DNA from: Parasphingorhabdus marina DSM 22363
Lineage (GTDB): Bacteria; Pseudomonadota; Alphaproteobacteria; Sphingomonadales; Sphingomonadaceae
NCBI RefSeq assembly: GCF_900128895.1
Contig: NZ_FSQW01000002.1
Location: 248,001 to 312,000, forward strand
Direction of reading: 5' to 3'
Length of the DNA: 64,000 nt
Shown here one piece after another: positions 53,740 to 63,496 of this stretch; positions within the stretch are counted from its first letter, which is position 1, and each line of letters starts with the position of its first letter. The notes beneath the pieces are model-generated. The model did not search any database. It had not been told where the DNA came from and worked only from the letters and a program-made list of their open reading frames with translations. The translations under genes were made by a program, and so were the position numbers.

Positions 53740-54133
53740 AAAGCTCCATGCGGTGGTCAACAAGCCGGTATCCCAGCTTTTCCGCGATCTGTTTTTGCAG
53801 TGCTTCCAGTTCGGGATCGACAAATTCGATGACTTTGCCGGTTTCCACATCTATCAAATGATCGTGATGTGCCTCGGGAACGGCCTCGTAACGCGCCCGG
53901 CCGTCGCCAAAGTCATGCCGGTCGAGAATTCCGGCTTCTTCAAACAGACGGACTGTCCGGTAGACGGTGGCGATGGAAATGCGCGAATCTTCCGCGGCGG
54001 CCCGTTCATGCAAAGTCTCAACATCTGGATGATCATCAGCTTCCGAGATCACGCGGGCAATCACGCGCCGCTGGTCCGTAATCCTCAGACCTTTCTCCGC
54101 ACATAATTTCTCGAGATCGATTTTATCGGGCAT
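53711..54133 (-). CDS. fur: Ferric-uptake-type transcriptional regulator (Fur/Mur)
   Basis: 140 residues, metal-dependent repressor. N-terminal winged helix (RITDQRRVIARVISEADDHPDV, SIATVYRTVRLFEEAG) and the dimer region EAHHDHLIDVETGKVIEF. The two CxxC zinc motifs of E. coli Fur (HLICLDCG-type) are absent: the corresponding position reads HLIDVETG. This is normal for alphaproteobacterial Fur/Mur, which often responds to manganese. It lies between mucR and plsC, in a run with nfu, mucR, ybeY. Confidence 0.9.
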   Translation of the reverse strand: MPDKIDLEKLCAEKGLRITDQRRVIARVISEADDHPDVETLHERAAAEDSRISIATVYRTVRLFEEAGILDRHDFGDGRARYEAVPEAHHDHLIDVETGKVIEFVDPELEALQKQIAEKLGYRLVDHRMELYGVSSDRKN

Positions 54134-54242
54134 GCATGTTCGTCCTGTCTAGCAGTGCAGACTTTATTGCGCCGTGCCGATAAAGCAAAGCGGAAAATGT
54201 CAATCGCAGGCGGTTTGGGCAGGCCTTTGGGAGCCTGCCGGT

Positions 54243-54656
54243 TCAGCGTTTGCCGCGTTTCTTTCCCAAACCAATGGATTTCGCCAGTTGCCGACGCTTT
54301 TCGGCATAATTTGGCGCGACCATCGGATAATCGCTGGGCAGTCCCCATTTGGTGCGATATTCGTCAGGTGTCAGACCATAATGTGTCATGAGATGACGCT
54401 TCAGCATTTTCAGCTTTTTGCCGTCTTCCAGGCATACGACATAATCCGGCTTGATCGATGATTTGATCGATACTGCCGGGGTTGGTTTGGCCTGCTCGGC
54501 CGCTTTCCCCGACAGGCCTGCCAGGGCACCGTGTACATTGTTAATGATCAGCGGCAAATCTGATACGGCCACACTATTGTTACTTACATGTGCGGCTACA
54601 ATGTCCGATGTAAGTGTAATCAGGGTCTCATCGAGAACCATCTCGTCATTTGTCAT
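54243..54656 (-). CDS. mucR: MucR/Ros-family transcriptional regulator
   Basis: 137 residues. The C-terminal zinc-finger segment VVCLEDGKKLKMLKRHLMTHYGLTPDEYRTKWGLPSDY is of the Ros/MucR type, with only the first Cys and two His of the usual C2H2 set in place: the second Cys position is Asp. MucR proteins bind AT-rich targets globally and counter CtrA in Caulobacter. GAGGG 6 bp upstream supports ATG 54656 (MTNDEMVL). It is autonomously placed between rimI and fur, separated by 131 and 109 bp. Confidence 0.93.
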   Translation of the reverse strand: MTNDEMVLDETLITLTSDIVAAHVSNNSVAVSDLPLIINNVHGALAGLSGKAAEQAKPTPAVSIKSSIKPDYVVCLEDGKKLKMLKRHLMTHYGLTPDEYRTKWGLPSDYPMVAPNYAEKRRQLAKSIGLGKKRGKR

Positions 54657-54787
54657 AATATCCCTCATTTGCGACTTGTTTTTTTTGCTAGGGTATTTGG
54701 GTTGCCCCCGATGACTTATTTGCAAAGATATAGGTCGTTGGCAACTACCAAAGTCCACAGTTTTCTGCGCGAAACAGGAATTTGGGC

Positions 54788-55294
54788 CTATAGTGTTTTG
54801 CGATAGGTGATTGCGTCATGTTTTTGTCCGCCACTGCCAGTATAATAGGCTTTCCGCTCGCCAATTTGGACAAATCCCAGTTTGCGATACAAATGTTGAG
54901 CCGGGTTGTTCGACCGGACTTCGAGAAAGATGGCCTCCACCTGGTTTTGTTGCGCATTCTCGATGAGCTGTCCAATCATCTTCTGCCCGATCCCGGCTTG
55001 CTGGTGATCGGGATCCACAGCGATCATCAGCAGCTCCAGTTCGCCCGCCACCATTCTGTAGATGCAGAACCCGCAATAAGATATCTGGCCATCGTCCCGG
55101 ATGCCTGCCAGCATGAGATGGGTGTTGATCAGGGTAAGCATCGACCGGCACTGGCCTTCGTTCCAGGACTCCCCGAACTCGCTAGGAAAGGCCCGGGCCA
55201 TTACGTCCATAACGGAATCGAGCTTTTCCGGTCCCGCCTCGCAAAGAAGAACGGACGGTTGTCGATCCAGATTGGGGCCATTTACAGTCGCCAC
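54788..55294 (-). CDS. rimI: Ribosomal protein S18-alanine N-acetyltransferase
   Basis: GNAT enzyme that acetylates the N terminus of ribosomal protein S18. Acetyl-CoA site HQQAGIGQKMIGQLIENA and C-terminal NPAQHLYRKLGFVQIGERKAYY. 168 residues. Start GTG 55294, 3 bp after the tsaB stop, the usual tsaB-rimI order. Confidence 0.88.
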   Translation of the reverse strand: MATVNGPNLDRQPSVLLCEAGPEKLDSVMDVMARAFPSEFGESWNEGQCRSMLTLINTHLMLAGIRDDGQISYCGFCIYRMVAGELELLMIAVDPDHQQAGIGQKMIGQLIENAQQNQVEAIFLEVRSNNPAQHLYRKLGFVQIGERKAYYTGSGGQKHDAITYRKTL

Positions 55295-55297
55295 GTT

Positions 55298-55924
55298 TTA
55301 CGTTTCCTGCATGGTTTTTGCATCAGGTCGGCGTCCGTAAATAGCCCTCGCAGCCAGACTTCTGGCCGGAGCGGATAAAAGCAAGGCGTTGGCGGCGTCT
55401 GGCAGCATGGGGAGGGCGGACAGGCCTTCCGACTGTTCGGCCAGTGCTTCTGCGGCAGTTCCAGCAACATGCACACCCTTTGCACGGGCGAGAGCCTCGG
55501 TCGGCGGGAGGGACAGAAGTGCATCCACTGCAGTTCCCTTGCTATCAAAATTCTGGACAAAATACTCACCATGTCCGCCAAGCATTGCCACCATGATAAA
55601 ATCATCATGATGATGGGCGGCCAGCGCCTGCGCTGCCACCAGATCCAGGCACTGATAGGAATAGACCGGCGCGCGCCAGGCCAGTCCCAGTGCCTTGCCA
55701 ACAGAGAGGCCTATTCGAATGCCTGTGAAGCTGCCAGGCCCCCCATTAACGATGATCTGATCAGCTTTCCCCTTGTCAGGCAGGGACGCAATCAGCGGGA
55801 TCAGTTTCTCGGCATGCCCGCGACCGATTTCCTGATACTCACAGGCAATCGCTTCACCATTTTCAAAAAGAGCCGCTGAACAAGCCGCTGTAGCTGTATC
55901 AATTGCGAGGATGCGGCAGTCCAT
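55298..55924 (-). CDS. tsaB: tRNA threonylcarbamoyladenosine biosynthesis protein TsaB
   Basis: Part of the TsaBDE complex forming t6A37 in ANN-reading tRNAs. ASKHA fold with LAIDTATAACSAALFENGE at the N terminus and GPGSFTGIRIGLSVGKALG. The C-terminal half is variable. 208 residues, normal. It is followed at once by rimI and preceded by a nitroreductase gene. Confidence 0.92.
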   Translation of the reverse strand: MDCRILAIDTATAACSAALFENGEAIACEYQEIGRGHAEKLIPLIASLPDKGKADQIIVNGGPGSFTGIRIGLSVGKALGLAWRAPVYSYQCLDLVAAQALAAHHHDDFIMVAMLGGHGEYFVQNFDSKGTAVDALLSLPPTEALARAKGVHVAGTAAEALAEQSEGLSALPMLPDAANALLLSAPARSLAARAIYGRRPDAKTMQET

Positions 55925-55938
55925 CTCACAGTCGCCGG

Positions 55939-56532
55939 TCAGATTATCTTGTTGAACTTGCCAAATTCCGGTCGGGGGCTGCGTTCAAAAATGGTTTCGG
56001 GATCGCCATATCCGAGGGTGGATATGAAATTGGATCTCACACTGGGCTGGTCCGCAAAAAACGCTTTGTCCACGGCGTCATTGTCAAAGCCTGACATTGG
56101 CCCGGTGTCGAGACCCAGCGCCCGTGCCGCAAGAATAAAGTAGGCACCCTGGAGCGAACTGTTTCGCATGGCATGCACTTTTCGTGCCTCAGCATCACCT
56201 TCGAACCAGCTTTTGGCATCGGTGTGGGGGAACAGTTCCGGCAAATGGTCATGGAAATCCTGGTCCATGCCGATAACCACTGCTGCGGGCGCCTTTCGAA
56301 TCTTGTCCTGATTGCCTTCCGCAGAGCAGTCGGCAAGTTTGTTGCGCGCTTCTTCCGAGTGGCACCAGACCAGGCGTGCGGGGAGCATGTTGGCGCTGGT
56401 TGGACCCATTTTCATCAGGTCCCAGATTGCATGCAACTGGTCAGTCGTAACCGGCTTGTCATGATAGCCGTTATAGGTTCGCGCTTCGCGAAACAGCTGG
56501 TCCAGTGCATCGTCAGTGAGCGGCATGTTCAT
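55939..56532 (-). CDS. Malonic semialdehyde reductase (RutE-like nitroreductase)
   Basis: FMN/NADPH reductase of the nitroreductase fold, 197 residues. Starts MNMPLTDDALDQLFREARTYNGY, with FMN-site GPTSANMLPARLVWCHSEEA and SSLQGAYFILAARALGLDTGPMSGFD. RutE reduces toxic malonic semialdehyde from pyrimidine breakdown, but no other rut genes are in the window, so the natural substrate is uncertain. ATG 56532 was used rather than 56601. Confidence 0.85.
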   Translation of the reverse strand: MNMPLTDDALDQLFREARTYNGYHDKPVTTDQLHAIWDLMKMGPTSANMLPARLVWCHSEEARNKLADCSAEGNQDKIRKAPAAVVIGMDQDFHDHLPELFPHTDAKSWFEGDAEARKVHAMRNSSLQGAYFILAARALGLDTGPMSGFDNDAVDKAFFADQPSVRSNFISTLGYGDPETIFERSPRPEFGKFNKII

Positions 56533-56566
56533 TATGAAAAGTTTCCCTGAATAACCTTGTAATGAA

Positions 56567-57139
56567 TCAGGCGGCCCTGACTTCAACAACTTCCGGCACA
56601 TAATGTTTCAGCAGCGATTCAATACCATGCTTCAGCGTAGCGGTTGACGATGGGCATCCGGCACAGGCGCCCTGCATCTTGAGGAACACGACGCCGCGAT
56701 TGAAACCGCGATAGATAATGTCGCCGCCATCATTGGCCACAGCCGGGCGCACACGGGTTTCAATCAATTCCCGGATTTGGGCGACGATATCGGCATCTTC
56801 CGGATCATCATGCACCTCTTCTTCTGGTGGAATATGAATCTCGCCAGCCGATCCTGGTTTGAACAGCGGAATGGCCGCCGTGAAATGATCCAGCAATATG
56901 CTCAGTACCTGAGGCTTGAGGTCAGACCAGTCAGATCCCGGACCAGCGGTGACGGAAATGAAGTCCGAACCAAAAAATACACCGGTCACATCGCCCAGCG
57001 TGAACAGGGCCTCGGCAAGAGGCGAAACTTCTGCATCTTCTGGCGAAGCAAAGTCGCGCGTGCCTTCCGGCATCACGGTCTGGCCAACGAGAAATTTCAG
57101 TGTTGAGGGATTTGGCGTCTTTTCGGTTTCTATCAGCAT
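56567..57139 (-). CDS. NifU-family iron-sulfur scaffold protein (NfuA-like)
   Basis: 190 residues: N-terminal Nfu_N domain (MLIETEKTPNPSTLKFLVG) and C-terminal Nfu domain with the CxxC cluster site GACAGCPSS. Carries and transfers [4Fe-4S] clusters to client apoproteins in the cytoplasm; MiaB in the same run of genes is a typical client. Start ATG 57139 is preferred over 57229. First gene of the 49-57 kb minus-strand series. Confidence 0.92.
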   Translation of the reverse strand: MLIETEKTPNPSTLKFLVGQTVMPEGTRDFASPEDAEVSPLAEALFTLGDVTGVFFGSDFISVTAGPGSDWSDLKPQVLSILLDHFTAAIPLFKPGSAGEIHIPPEEEVHDDPEDADIVAQIRELIETRVRPAVANDGGDIIYRGFNRGVVFLKMQGACAGCPSSTATLKHGIESLLKHYVPEVVEVRAA

Positions 57140-57264
57140 GAGTATAATGTGGTGCCAATTGTCATGGCTATCAAGGTCAAAATGTCCCGATCGAAGAGAA
57201 ATTGCGGCTTTGGACCCGCCATTATTCACTGGTCAGTCAGAATTGGGCTGCTTATATCCGGGAT

Positions 57265-60171
57265 ATGAACGCAACTCTCCCGAAAAAGGCAAATGGCTTG
57301 CTGTACGCCGTATTTGCCCTGGCCCTTGTATTTTCTCCGTTTCCGGCGCTGTCGCAACCGGCAGATGCAACGGACACCACGACCGTTTCCGAACAGAGCG
57401 AACCTCTTCCCTGGCTCTACGAGCGCAGCGATGTCCCGGTTGATCGCAGCTGGACGTTCGGCAGTCTGGAAAACGGGTTGCGTTATGCCGTAAAACGCAA
57501 TGGTGTTCCGCCGGGGCAGGTTTCCATCCGCGTACGTCTCGATGTCGGATCGCTGATGGAAATGGATCACGAACAGGGATTTGCCCATTTTATGGAGCAC
57601 CTGTCATTCCGAGGCTCTACCTATGTCCCGGATGGCGAAGCAAAACGGGTATGGCAAAGGCTCGGCGCAACCTTTGGCAGTGACAGCAATGCTGAAACCA
57701 CACCGACCCAGACAGTTTACAAACTGGATTTGCCCAATGCGAGCGCAGAGAGTCTCGACGAAAGCATAAAAATTATTTCCGGCATGATGTCTTCGCCCGG
57801 GCTGACTCAGACAGCTGTGGATGCCGAGCGCCCGGTGGTTCTTGCCGAACTGCAGGAAAGGCAGGGGCCGCAGACGAAGGTTCAGGACGCGACCCGTGCG
57901 CTGTTTTTCGCCGGCCAACGTCTGGCTAACAGATCTCCCATTGGAACGCCCGAGACGTTGCGAAATGCGAATCCGAGAGATCTGCAACTGTTTCATCAGC
58001 GCTGGTACCGTCCGGAAAACACGGTGATCGTTATTGCCGGAGACGGCGAGCCCGAAAAATTCGAGGAACTGATCCGCAAGCATTTCTCCAACTGGGAAGG
58101 CAAGGGCGAAGCGGGTCTGGCCCCATCATTTGGTGACCCGGTTGCCACCGCTGACACCAGTCGTCTCGTCATTGAACCGACATTGCCACAATTTGTTTCC
58201 ATGGCCGTGGTCCGCCCCTGGCGCCAGGTTGATGACACGATTGTCTACAATCAGCAGATACTGATCGACCTGCTCGCGCTACAAATGATCAATCGCCGGC
58301 TGGAGGCCCGTGCACGGGCGGGAGGCAGCTATTTGCAGGCGAGTGTCAGCCAGGAAGATGTCAGCCGGTCCGTCGATGGCACCTTCATCAGCATTATCCC
58401 GATCGAAGAAGACTGGCAGGCGGCTCTGCGCGATGTCCGCGCGGTTATTGCCGATGCCACGACTTACGCTCCTTCAGAAGCCGATATCGCCCGGGAAATA
58501 GCTGAATTTGATGCGGCACTGGCGATTGGCGTGGAAAGCTATGCTACCGAAGCGGCTCGCAAACAGGCGGATGATATTGTCAATGCCGTCGATATCCGGG
58601 AAACTGTGGCGACGCCACAAACCGCGCTCGATGTCTTCCGAGACATGCGCGACCTGTATACGCCCGAGCGGCTGCTGGAATCGACGCGCAAACTGTTCGA
58701 GGGCGTTGCCACCCGGGCACTGCTGACCTCTCCGCGCGTTATCGAAGACGGCAAGGAGAAACTGGCCACCGTCCTCAGCAAGGAGGTCGAGGCCGCGCGC
58801 GATGTCCGCGTCGTGCAAAAGGATCTGGGCTTTGACTCGCTCAGAAAAATCGGCCGCAAGGGGCGGGTGAAATCGAGCGAGAAGATCCGCCGCTTTGATG
58901 TCGAAAAACTGATACTATCCAACGGCGTGCGGGTGCTGATGTTCCCGAACAAGGCTGAACGCAACAAGATCATGGTCAATGCGCGATTTGGTCGCGGATA
59001 TGCCGGTCTTTCGGCTGATGAGGAAGGCCTGGCCTGGTCCGGTGCGCTGGCTCTTATGGCCAGTGGTGTCGGCAAGCTGGGACAAGAAGAGATCGACAAG
59101 ATCACGACCGGCAGACGGATCAGTCTGAACTTCGCGATCGACAATGACGCCTTTGAAATCACTGCCGATACCCGCGCGGCAGATCTGGAAGATCAATTGC
59201 ATCTGATCGCTGCCAAGCTGAAATATCCCCGCTGGGACGAGGCCCCGGTGGTCCGGGCGCGAGCGGCATCGATAATCGGCTATGACAGCTATTCGGCATC
59301 ACCACAGGCTGTATTGCGTCGCGATCTTGACTGGCTGATCCGTGACAAGGATCCGCGCTGGAAAACACCTGACAAGACCGATTTCGAGCAGCTGACAGCC
59401 AAGCGCTTTCGGCAGTTCTGGAAACCGATCCTGCGGAGCGGTCCGGTCGAATTGATGCTGTTTGGAGATTTTGACCGGGACGAAGCGGTCGAAGCCGTTC
59501 TGAAGACTTTCGGGGCGCTGCGGAAACGGCGCGCACCAGAGTCGGGCGATGAGATACAGTCGCCGGAATTTCCATCGCCGCAAACCGGTCCGGAAATTCT
59601 CGTTCACAAGGGTGATCCCGAACGGGCTGCCGCATTGATCGCCTGGCCGACAGGCGGAGGGCTGGATCAGGTTCGTGAAAGCCGAAAACTGGAAGTCCTG
59701 GTTTCGATATTCAATGACCGCATGTTCGAAATCCTGCGGTCCAGGGAAGGGGCCAGTTACAGCCCCCAGGTCGTGAACAACTGGCCGGTGGAATTTGACA
59801 GCGGCGGTTTTATCAGTGCCTCCAGCCAGCTGACGCCTGACAATATTGACCGCTTCTATTCAGTCGCGGGCCTGATCGCGAAGGATTTGCGCGAAAACCC
59901 GGTCAGCGAAGATGAGCTGAAGCGCGTCATTGAACCTTTGCGTCAGCTTATTGCCCGGGCGAGCAGCGGCAACAGCTTCTGGATGAGCCAGATGGAAGGT
60001 GCGACGTTCAATCCCCGCAAATTCGAGGTTTTGCGCACTTTTCTTTCGGACTACACGGTCATCACACCGGCAGAAATACAGGCGCTTGCGAACAAGTATC
60101 TTGTCGATTCCCGGCGCTGGAAACTTGTGGTCCTGCCGGAATCCCGTCGAGGTGATGCGCAGGGCAGTTAG
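57265..60171 (+). CDS. M16-family zinc metallopeptidase, exported
   Basis: 968 residues with an N-terminal hydrophobic export segment (GLLYAVFALALVFSPFPALS). The first M16 domain has the inverted zinc motif HFMEH within GFAHFMEHLSFRGS and the third ligand in AERPVVLAELQERQ. The second half (from about residue 540, NGVRVLMFPNKAERNKIMV) lacks HxxEH and is the non-catalytic partner domain. Likely acts in the periplasm on peptides, like pitrilysin/PqqL. Start ATG 57265. Single gene, convergent with the lipoprotein after it. Confidence 0.9.
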   Translation: MNATLPKKANGLLYAVFALALVFSPFPALSQPADATDTTTVSEQSEPLPWLYERSDVPVDRSWTFGSLENGLRYAVKRNGVPPGQVSIRVRLDVGSLMEMDHEQGFAHFMEHLSFRGSTYVPDGEAKRVWQRLGATFGSDSNAETTPTQTVYKLDLPNASAESLDESIKIISGMMSSPGLTQTAVDAERPVVLAELQERQGPQTKVQDATRALFFAGQRLANRSPIGTPETLRNANPRDLQLFHQRWYRPENTVIVIAGDGEPEKFEELIRKHFSNWEGKGEAGLAPSFGDPVATADTSRLVIEPTLPQFVSMAVVRPWRQVDDTIVYNQQILIDLLALQMINRRLEARARAGGSYLQASVSQEDVSRSVDGTFISIIPIEEDWQAALRDVRAVIADATTYAPSEADIAREIAEFDAALAIGVESYATEAARKQADDIVNAVDIRETVATPQTALDVFRDMRDLYTPERLLESTRKLFEGVATRALLTSPRVIEDGKEKLATVLSKEVEAARDVRVVQKDLGFDSLRKIGRKGRVKSSEKIRRFDVEKLILSNGVRVLMFPNKAERNKIMVNARFGRGYAGLSADEEGLAWSGALALMASGVGKLGQEEIDKITTGRRISLNFAIDNDAFEITADTRAADLEDQLHLIAAKLKYPRWDEAPVVRARAASIIGYDSYSASPQAVLRRDLDWLIRDKDPRWKTPDKTDFEQLTAKRFRQFWKPILRSGPVELMLFGDFDRDEAVEAVLKTFGALRKRRAPESGDEIQSPEFPSPQTGPEILVHKGDPERAAALIAWPTGGGLDQVRESRKLEVLVSIFNDRMFEILRSREGASYSPQVVNNWPVEFDSGGFISASSQLTPDNIDRFYSVAGLIAKDLRENPVSEDELKRVIEPLRQLIARASSGNSFWMSQMEGATFNPRKFEVLRTFLSDYTVITPAEIQALANKYLVDSRRWKLVVLPESRRGDAQGS

Positions 60172-60186
60172 GAAATAAGCAGACGG

Positions 60187-60828
60187 TCAGCTGGCTGAAT
60201 CGACGATGGCCAGGACCTGCTCATTTGTTGGCCGCTTGCGATAGTCACCAGAGACCGATTTGGCTGTGATCTTGCCACTCGTATCGATCACTACCACTGA
60301 TGCATAGGGCACACCCACGGCTTTGCCCTCGGTATATTGCGGGTCTCTCAGGCCGAAGGCGTCGATTGCAGCCGAGCTCTCATCCGAGAGCATCCGGTAG
60401 TTGAGCATCTGGTTTTTGGAGAACCGGTTCTGGCTTTCCACGCTGTCATAACTGACACCGTACAGTGTATATCCGCGTTGCTCCAGGTCACTCACAATCC
60501 CGTTAATGCCTTTCAGCTGTGTCTGGCAAAATGGGCACCATTCAACCGACCGCGTGAAAACCAGTACCGCGGGGCCTTTTGCGACGATTTCGGAAAGCGA
60601 AGCTTGCCCATCTTCAGTTTGAAATACTGAGTCGAGAGGGGCGGTTTCTCCGAGTGTCAGACCCGCATCTATAGTCGGCAAGTCTTCAAGTCCCAATGGT
60701 TCGGCTTTGGGCATTTGTGATGCCGCGGATTCTGCATCACCGTTTTCGGGGGCGGTTTCAGCTGTGCCGCAGGCGGTCAGGGCGAGCGCTGATGCGGCTG
60801 CCAGAACAGTGGATCGGATACTGGTCAT
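60187..60828 (-). CDS. Thioredoxin-fold lipoprotein (AhpC/TSA-type)
   Basis: 213 residues. The lipobox is LTAC (Cys19) followed by an acidic Pro/Glu spacer. The thioredoxin-like domain has VEWCPFCQTQL (CxxC) and VSYDSVESQNRFSKN; GVPYASVVVIDTSGKIT is the cis-Pro region. CPFC is unusual compared with the CPVC or CGYC of most periplasmic thioredoxins; family is peroxiredoxin-like. Probably a periplasmic reductase or peroxidase. It is anchored at the outer or inner membrane. Confidence 0.82.
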   Translation of the reverse strand: MTSIRSTVLAAASALALTACGTAETAPENGDAESAASQMPKAEPLGLEDLPTIDAGLTLGETAPLDSVFQTEDGQASLSEIVAKGPAVLVFTRSVEWCPFCQTQLKGINGIVSDLEQRGYTLYGVSYDSVESQNRFSKNQMLNYRMLSDESSAAIDAFGLRDPQYTEGKAVGVPYASVVVIDTSGKITAKSVSGDYRKRPTNEQVLAIVDSAS

Positions 60829-60878
60829 GAATCATCCTCGTTTAAATTTCCCGGTATTCGCTGGCATGGTGTCAAAAG

Positions 60879-62180
60879 TTACAGCACATATTTGGACAAA
60901 TCCGTATCTTTGGCAACATCGGACAACTGCCGGTCGACATATTCGGCATCAACCGTAACGGATTGTCCCTTTTTGTCTTCGGCCTCGAAGCTGATTTCGT
61001 CGAGCAGCTTTTCCATCACTGTCTGGAGACGCCGGGCGCCGATATTCTCAACCGTTTCATTCACGTTGGCGGCGATCTGTGCCAGTTTTTCAATCGCATC
61101 AGATGTGATATTGATCGTCACATCCTCGGTTCCAAGCAGCGCGACATATTGTTCGGGCAGATTGGCCTTGGTTTCCGTCAATATCCGGACAAAATCTTCT
61201 TCCGTAAGCGCACGCAATTCCACGCGTATGGGCAGACGCCCTTGCAATTCGGGGAGCATGTCGCTGGGTTTCGAGACATGGAATGCACCCGATGCGATAA
61301 ACAGGATATGATCGGTTTTCATCGGGCCATATTTTGTGGCCACGGTCGTTCCTTCGATCAACGGAAGCAGATCGCGCTGCACACCTTCACGGCTGACCGA
61401 ACCGCCGCGCACATCGCTGACGGCAATTTTGTCAATTTCATCGAGGAAAACGATGCCGTTGGATTCCGCGTCGGTGATCGCAGAACGTGCAATATCATCG
61501 TCATCGAGGCGCTTGTCTGACTCCTCCTCGATCAGTTTGTCCCAGGCATCTGCGACCCGCATCTTGCGGCGCTTCATGTTGGCCTGACCAAAGGCCTTGC
61601 CCATCATGTCGGACAGATTGATCATGCCCACCTGACCAGACATGCCCGGAATCTCCATGGGCGCGTTGGGTGTGTCCTCCACCTCGATTTCGATCTCGGT
61701 GTCGTTCATGTGATTGTCGATCACCCGCTGGCGAAAGCTTTCACGGGTCGCTTCGCTGGCATTCTCGCCGCACAGGACATCGAGCAGCCGCTTCATCGCG
61801 GCTTCTGACGCTGCGTCCCTGACCGCGAGACGACGGCGTTCGCGTTCCAGCCTTACAGCCTCTTCGGCCAGATCGCGGGCAATCTGTTCGACATCACGTC
61901 CGACATATCCGACCTCGGTGAACTTGGTTGCCTCGATCTTGATAAATGGCGCATCCGCGAGCTTTGCCAGACGCCGCGAAATTTCGGTTTTGCCGCAGCC
62001 CGTGGGTCCGATCATCAGAATATTCTTTGGCGTGACTTCATCACGCAGTTCCGCCGGCAGCTTTTGTCGACGCCAGCGATTGCGCAAGGCGACCGCAACA
62101 GCACGCTTGGCGTCCTTTTGTCCGACAATATGTTCGTCCAGAGCTTTGACTATCGCTTTGGGAGTGAGTTCATCCAGCAT
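60879..62180 (-). CDS. hslU: ATP-dependent protease ATPase subunit HslU (ClpY)
   Basis: AAA+ unfoldase that feeds the HslV peptidase. Walker A in [20 protein letters not shown], the pore motif [14 protein letters not shown], Walker [10 protein letters not shown], and the C-terminal VRIEL-type segment with final DTDLSKYVL, the family ending. 433 residues. 56 bp downstream of hslV, normal operon order hslV-hslU. Confidence 0.96.
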   Translation of the reverse strand: MLDELTPKAIVKALDEHIVGQKDAKRAVAVALRNRWRRQKLPAELRDEVTPKNILMIGPTGCGKTEISRRLAKLADAPFIKIEATKFTEVGYVGRDVEQIARDLAEEAVRLERERRRLAVRDAASEAAMKRLLDVLCGENASEATRESFRQRVIDNHMNDTEIEIEVEDTPNAPMEIPGMSGQVGMINLSDMMGKAFGQANMKRRKMRVADAWDKLIEEESDKRLDDDDIARSAITDAESNGIVFLDEIDKIAVSDVRGGSVSREGVQRDLLPLIEGTTVATKYGPMKTDHILFIASGAFHVSKPSDMLPELQGRLPIRVELRALTEEDFVRILTETKANLPEQYVALLGTEDVTINITSDAIEKLAQIAANVNETVENIGARRLQTVMEKLLDEISFEAEDKKGQSVTVDAEYVDRQLSDVAKDTDLSKYVL

Positions 62181-62236
62181 GTTGGGCCTTTATAAGGGAA
62201 GAGTTACTTGTGGGCAGGGGATGGCGATATGGCCGT

Positions 62237-62803
62237 TCAGCTGCTGCTGTCGAGGCTCTCAATCGTCACCTGGTCATTGGTGTAGACGCAGACTTCTGCT
62301 GCAATGGCCATCGATTTTCGGGCCAGAGTTTCCGCATCCTTCTCATAGTCCATCAGTGCGCGGGCAGCGGACAGGGCATAATTGCCGCCTGAACCAATCG
62401 CGGCAATGCCGTGCGTAGGTTCCAAAACATCGCCATTACCGGTCAGGATCAGCGTCACTTCCTTGTCGGCAACGATCATCATCGCCTCGAGATTGCGCAG
62501 ATATTTGTCTGTTCGCCAGTCCTTGGCCAGTTCCACGGCCGCGCGCATCAGCTGGCCGTTGTGACGTTCCAGCTTGGCTTCAAGGCGTTCGAAAAGTGTA
62601 AAGGCATCGGCTGTTGCACCAGCAAATCCGCCAATGACCGAGCCGTCATGCAGCTGCCGGACCTTGCGGGCATTGGGTTTCATCACCGTCTGACCCATGG
62701 AAACCTGGCCGTCGCCGATCACTACGACCTTGCCATTCTTACGGGCGGATAAAATGGTAGTGCCATGCCACTGCTGCATGCCATGTTGCTGATTTTCTAT
62801 CAT
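62237..62803 (-). CDS. hslV: ATP-dependent protease proteolytic subunit HslV (ClpQ)
   Basis: N-terminal-nucleophile threonine peptidase. The mature enzyme begins at the Thr of [22 protein letters not shown] after [25 protein letters not shown] and [19 protein letters not shown] are family blocks. ATG 62803 or the internal ATG 62779 could be the start. It works with HslU downstream in heat-shock protein degradation. Confidence 0.95.
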   Translation of the reverse strand: MIENQQHGMQQWHGTTILSARKNGKVVVIGDGQVSMGQTVMKPNARKVRQLHDGSVIGGFAGATADAFTLFERLEAKLERHNGQLMRAAVELAKDWRTDKYLRNLEAMMIVADKEVTLILTGNGDVLEPTHGIAAIGSGGNYALSAARALMDYEKDAETLARKSMAIAAEVCVYTNDQVTIESLDSSS

Positions 62804-62849
62804 GAAACGGCATATGGGAAATAGAGGTCCGTTGTGCAACCACAACTGT

Positions 62850-63158
62850 TCAGCTTTGCATCATGACCCGCACTTCTTCGCCCTCATACATGCGGACATC
62901 CATCTTCCCGATCTTCACGGATGCGAGGGCGGCGTTGAACCGGGCCATATGTTCGGTTTGAAAATGGGCATTGAGATCCGCTTCCGATTTCCACCGTTCC
63001 ACAATGTGGAAAAGATCTGGCCGGGCGGCGTCCTGTGAAAAGCTGTAATGCAGACATCCCGGTTCGGAGGCTGACGTCTTCATCATGTCGGCTACAGCGG
63101 GTCTGATGGTCGCAAAGTCCTGCTCCGCGATTTCAACCCATCCCTGTACCATTATCAT
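62850..63158 (-). CDS. Antibiotic biosynthesis monooxygenase (ABM)-domain protein
   Basis: About 102 residues; dimeric ferredoxin-like fold: [57 protein letters not shown]. The His of LNAHF is characteristic. ABM enzymes oxidise polycyclic substrates or act as haem-degrading or quinol monooxygenases (YgiN). GGGAG 8 bp upstream supports ATG 63158. Function unspecific. Confidence 0.82.
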   Translation of the reverse strand: MIMVQGWVEIAEQDFATIRPAVADMMKTSASEPGCLHYSFSQDAARPDLFHIVERWKSEADLNAHFQTEHMARFNAALASVKIGKMDVRMYEGEEVRVMMQS

Positions 63159-63198
63159 TCCAATTTCTCCCAAGGTCCGATTCCACTAGTCTTTCGGC

Positions 63199-63233
63199 CA
63201 AAAAAAATGGCGACCAAATGGCCGCCATCTTTA
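63199..63233 (-). terminator. Terminator of the small exported peptide gene
   Basis: On the minus strand GATGGCGGCC-ATTT-GGTCGCCATTTTTTTT forms a stem followed by eight T; it follows the 63254-63496 gene directly. Confidence 0.8.
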
Positions 63234-63253
63234 AAACTGTTTTCCCAATGGCC

Positions 63254-63496
63254 TCAGGGGCTGGTCGGGGTATCGTCGGAGCCGTCAGCTGCGATGATGA
63301 TGCCTGCGATAACTGCAGCAGCAGCCAAAACAGCGATGATGATGCCGGATCCGCCTTCGAGTTCACTCTCGTCGGAAGTTGCAGCGCCTACGCGCTCAAC
63401 CTGGCTGGAAACTGGCTGAACAGCCTGTGCGAACACAGGTGCACTTACCAGCGATGCAGCTGCAACAGCCGCCATACCTACTTTACCGAAACGCAT
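63254..63496 (-). CDS. Small exported or membrane-anchored peptide, unknown function
   Basis: 80 residues. Signal peptide MRFGKVGMAAVAAASLVSAPVFA, a short acidic part (SDESELEGGSG) and a hydrophobic helix (IIIAVLAAAAVIAGIIIAA) near the end. AAGGAG six bp upstream gives a strong start at 63496, and it has its own terminator, so it is a real, probably well expressed gene. No family recognised. Confidence 0.72.
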   Translation of the reverse strand: MRFGKVGMAAVAAASLVSAPVFAQAVQPVSSQVERVGAATSDESELEGGSGIIIAVLAAAAVIAGIIIAADGSDDTPTSP

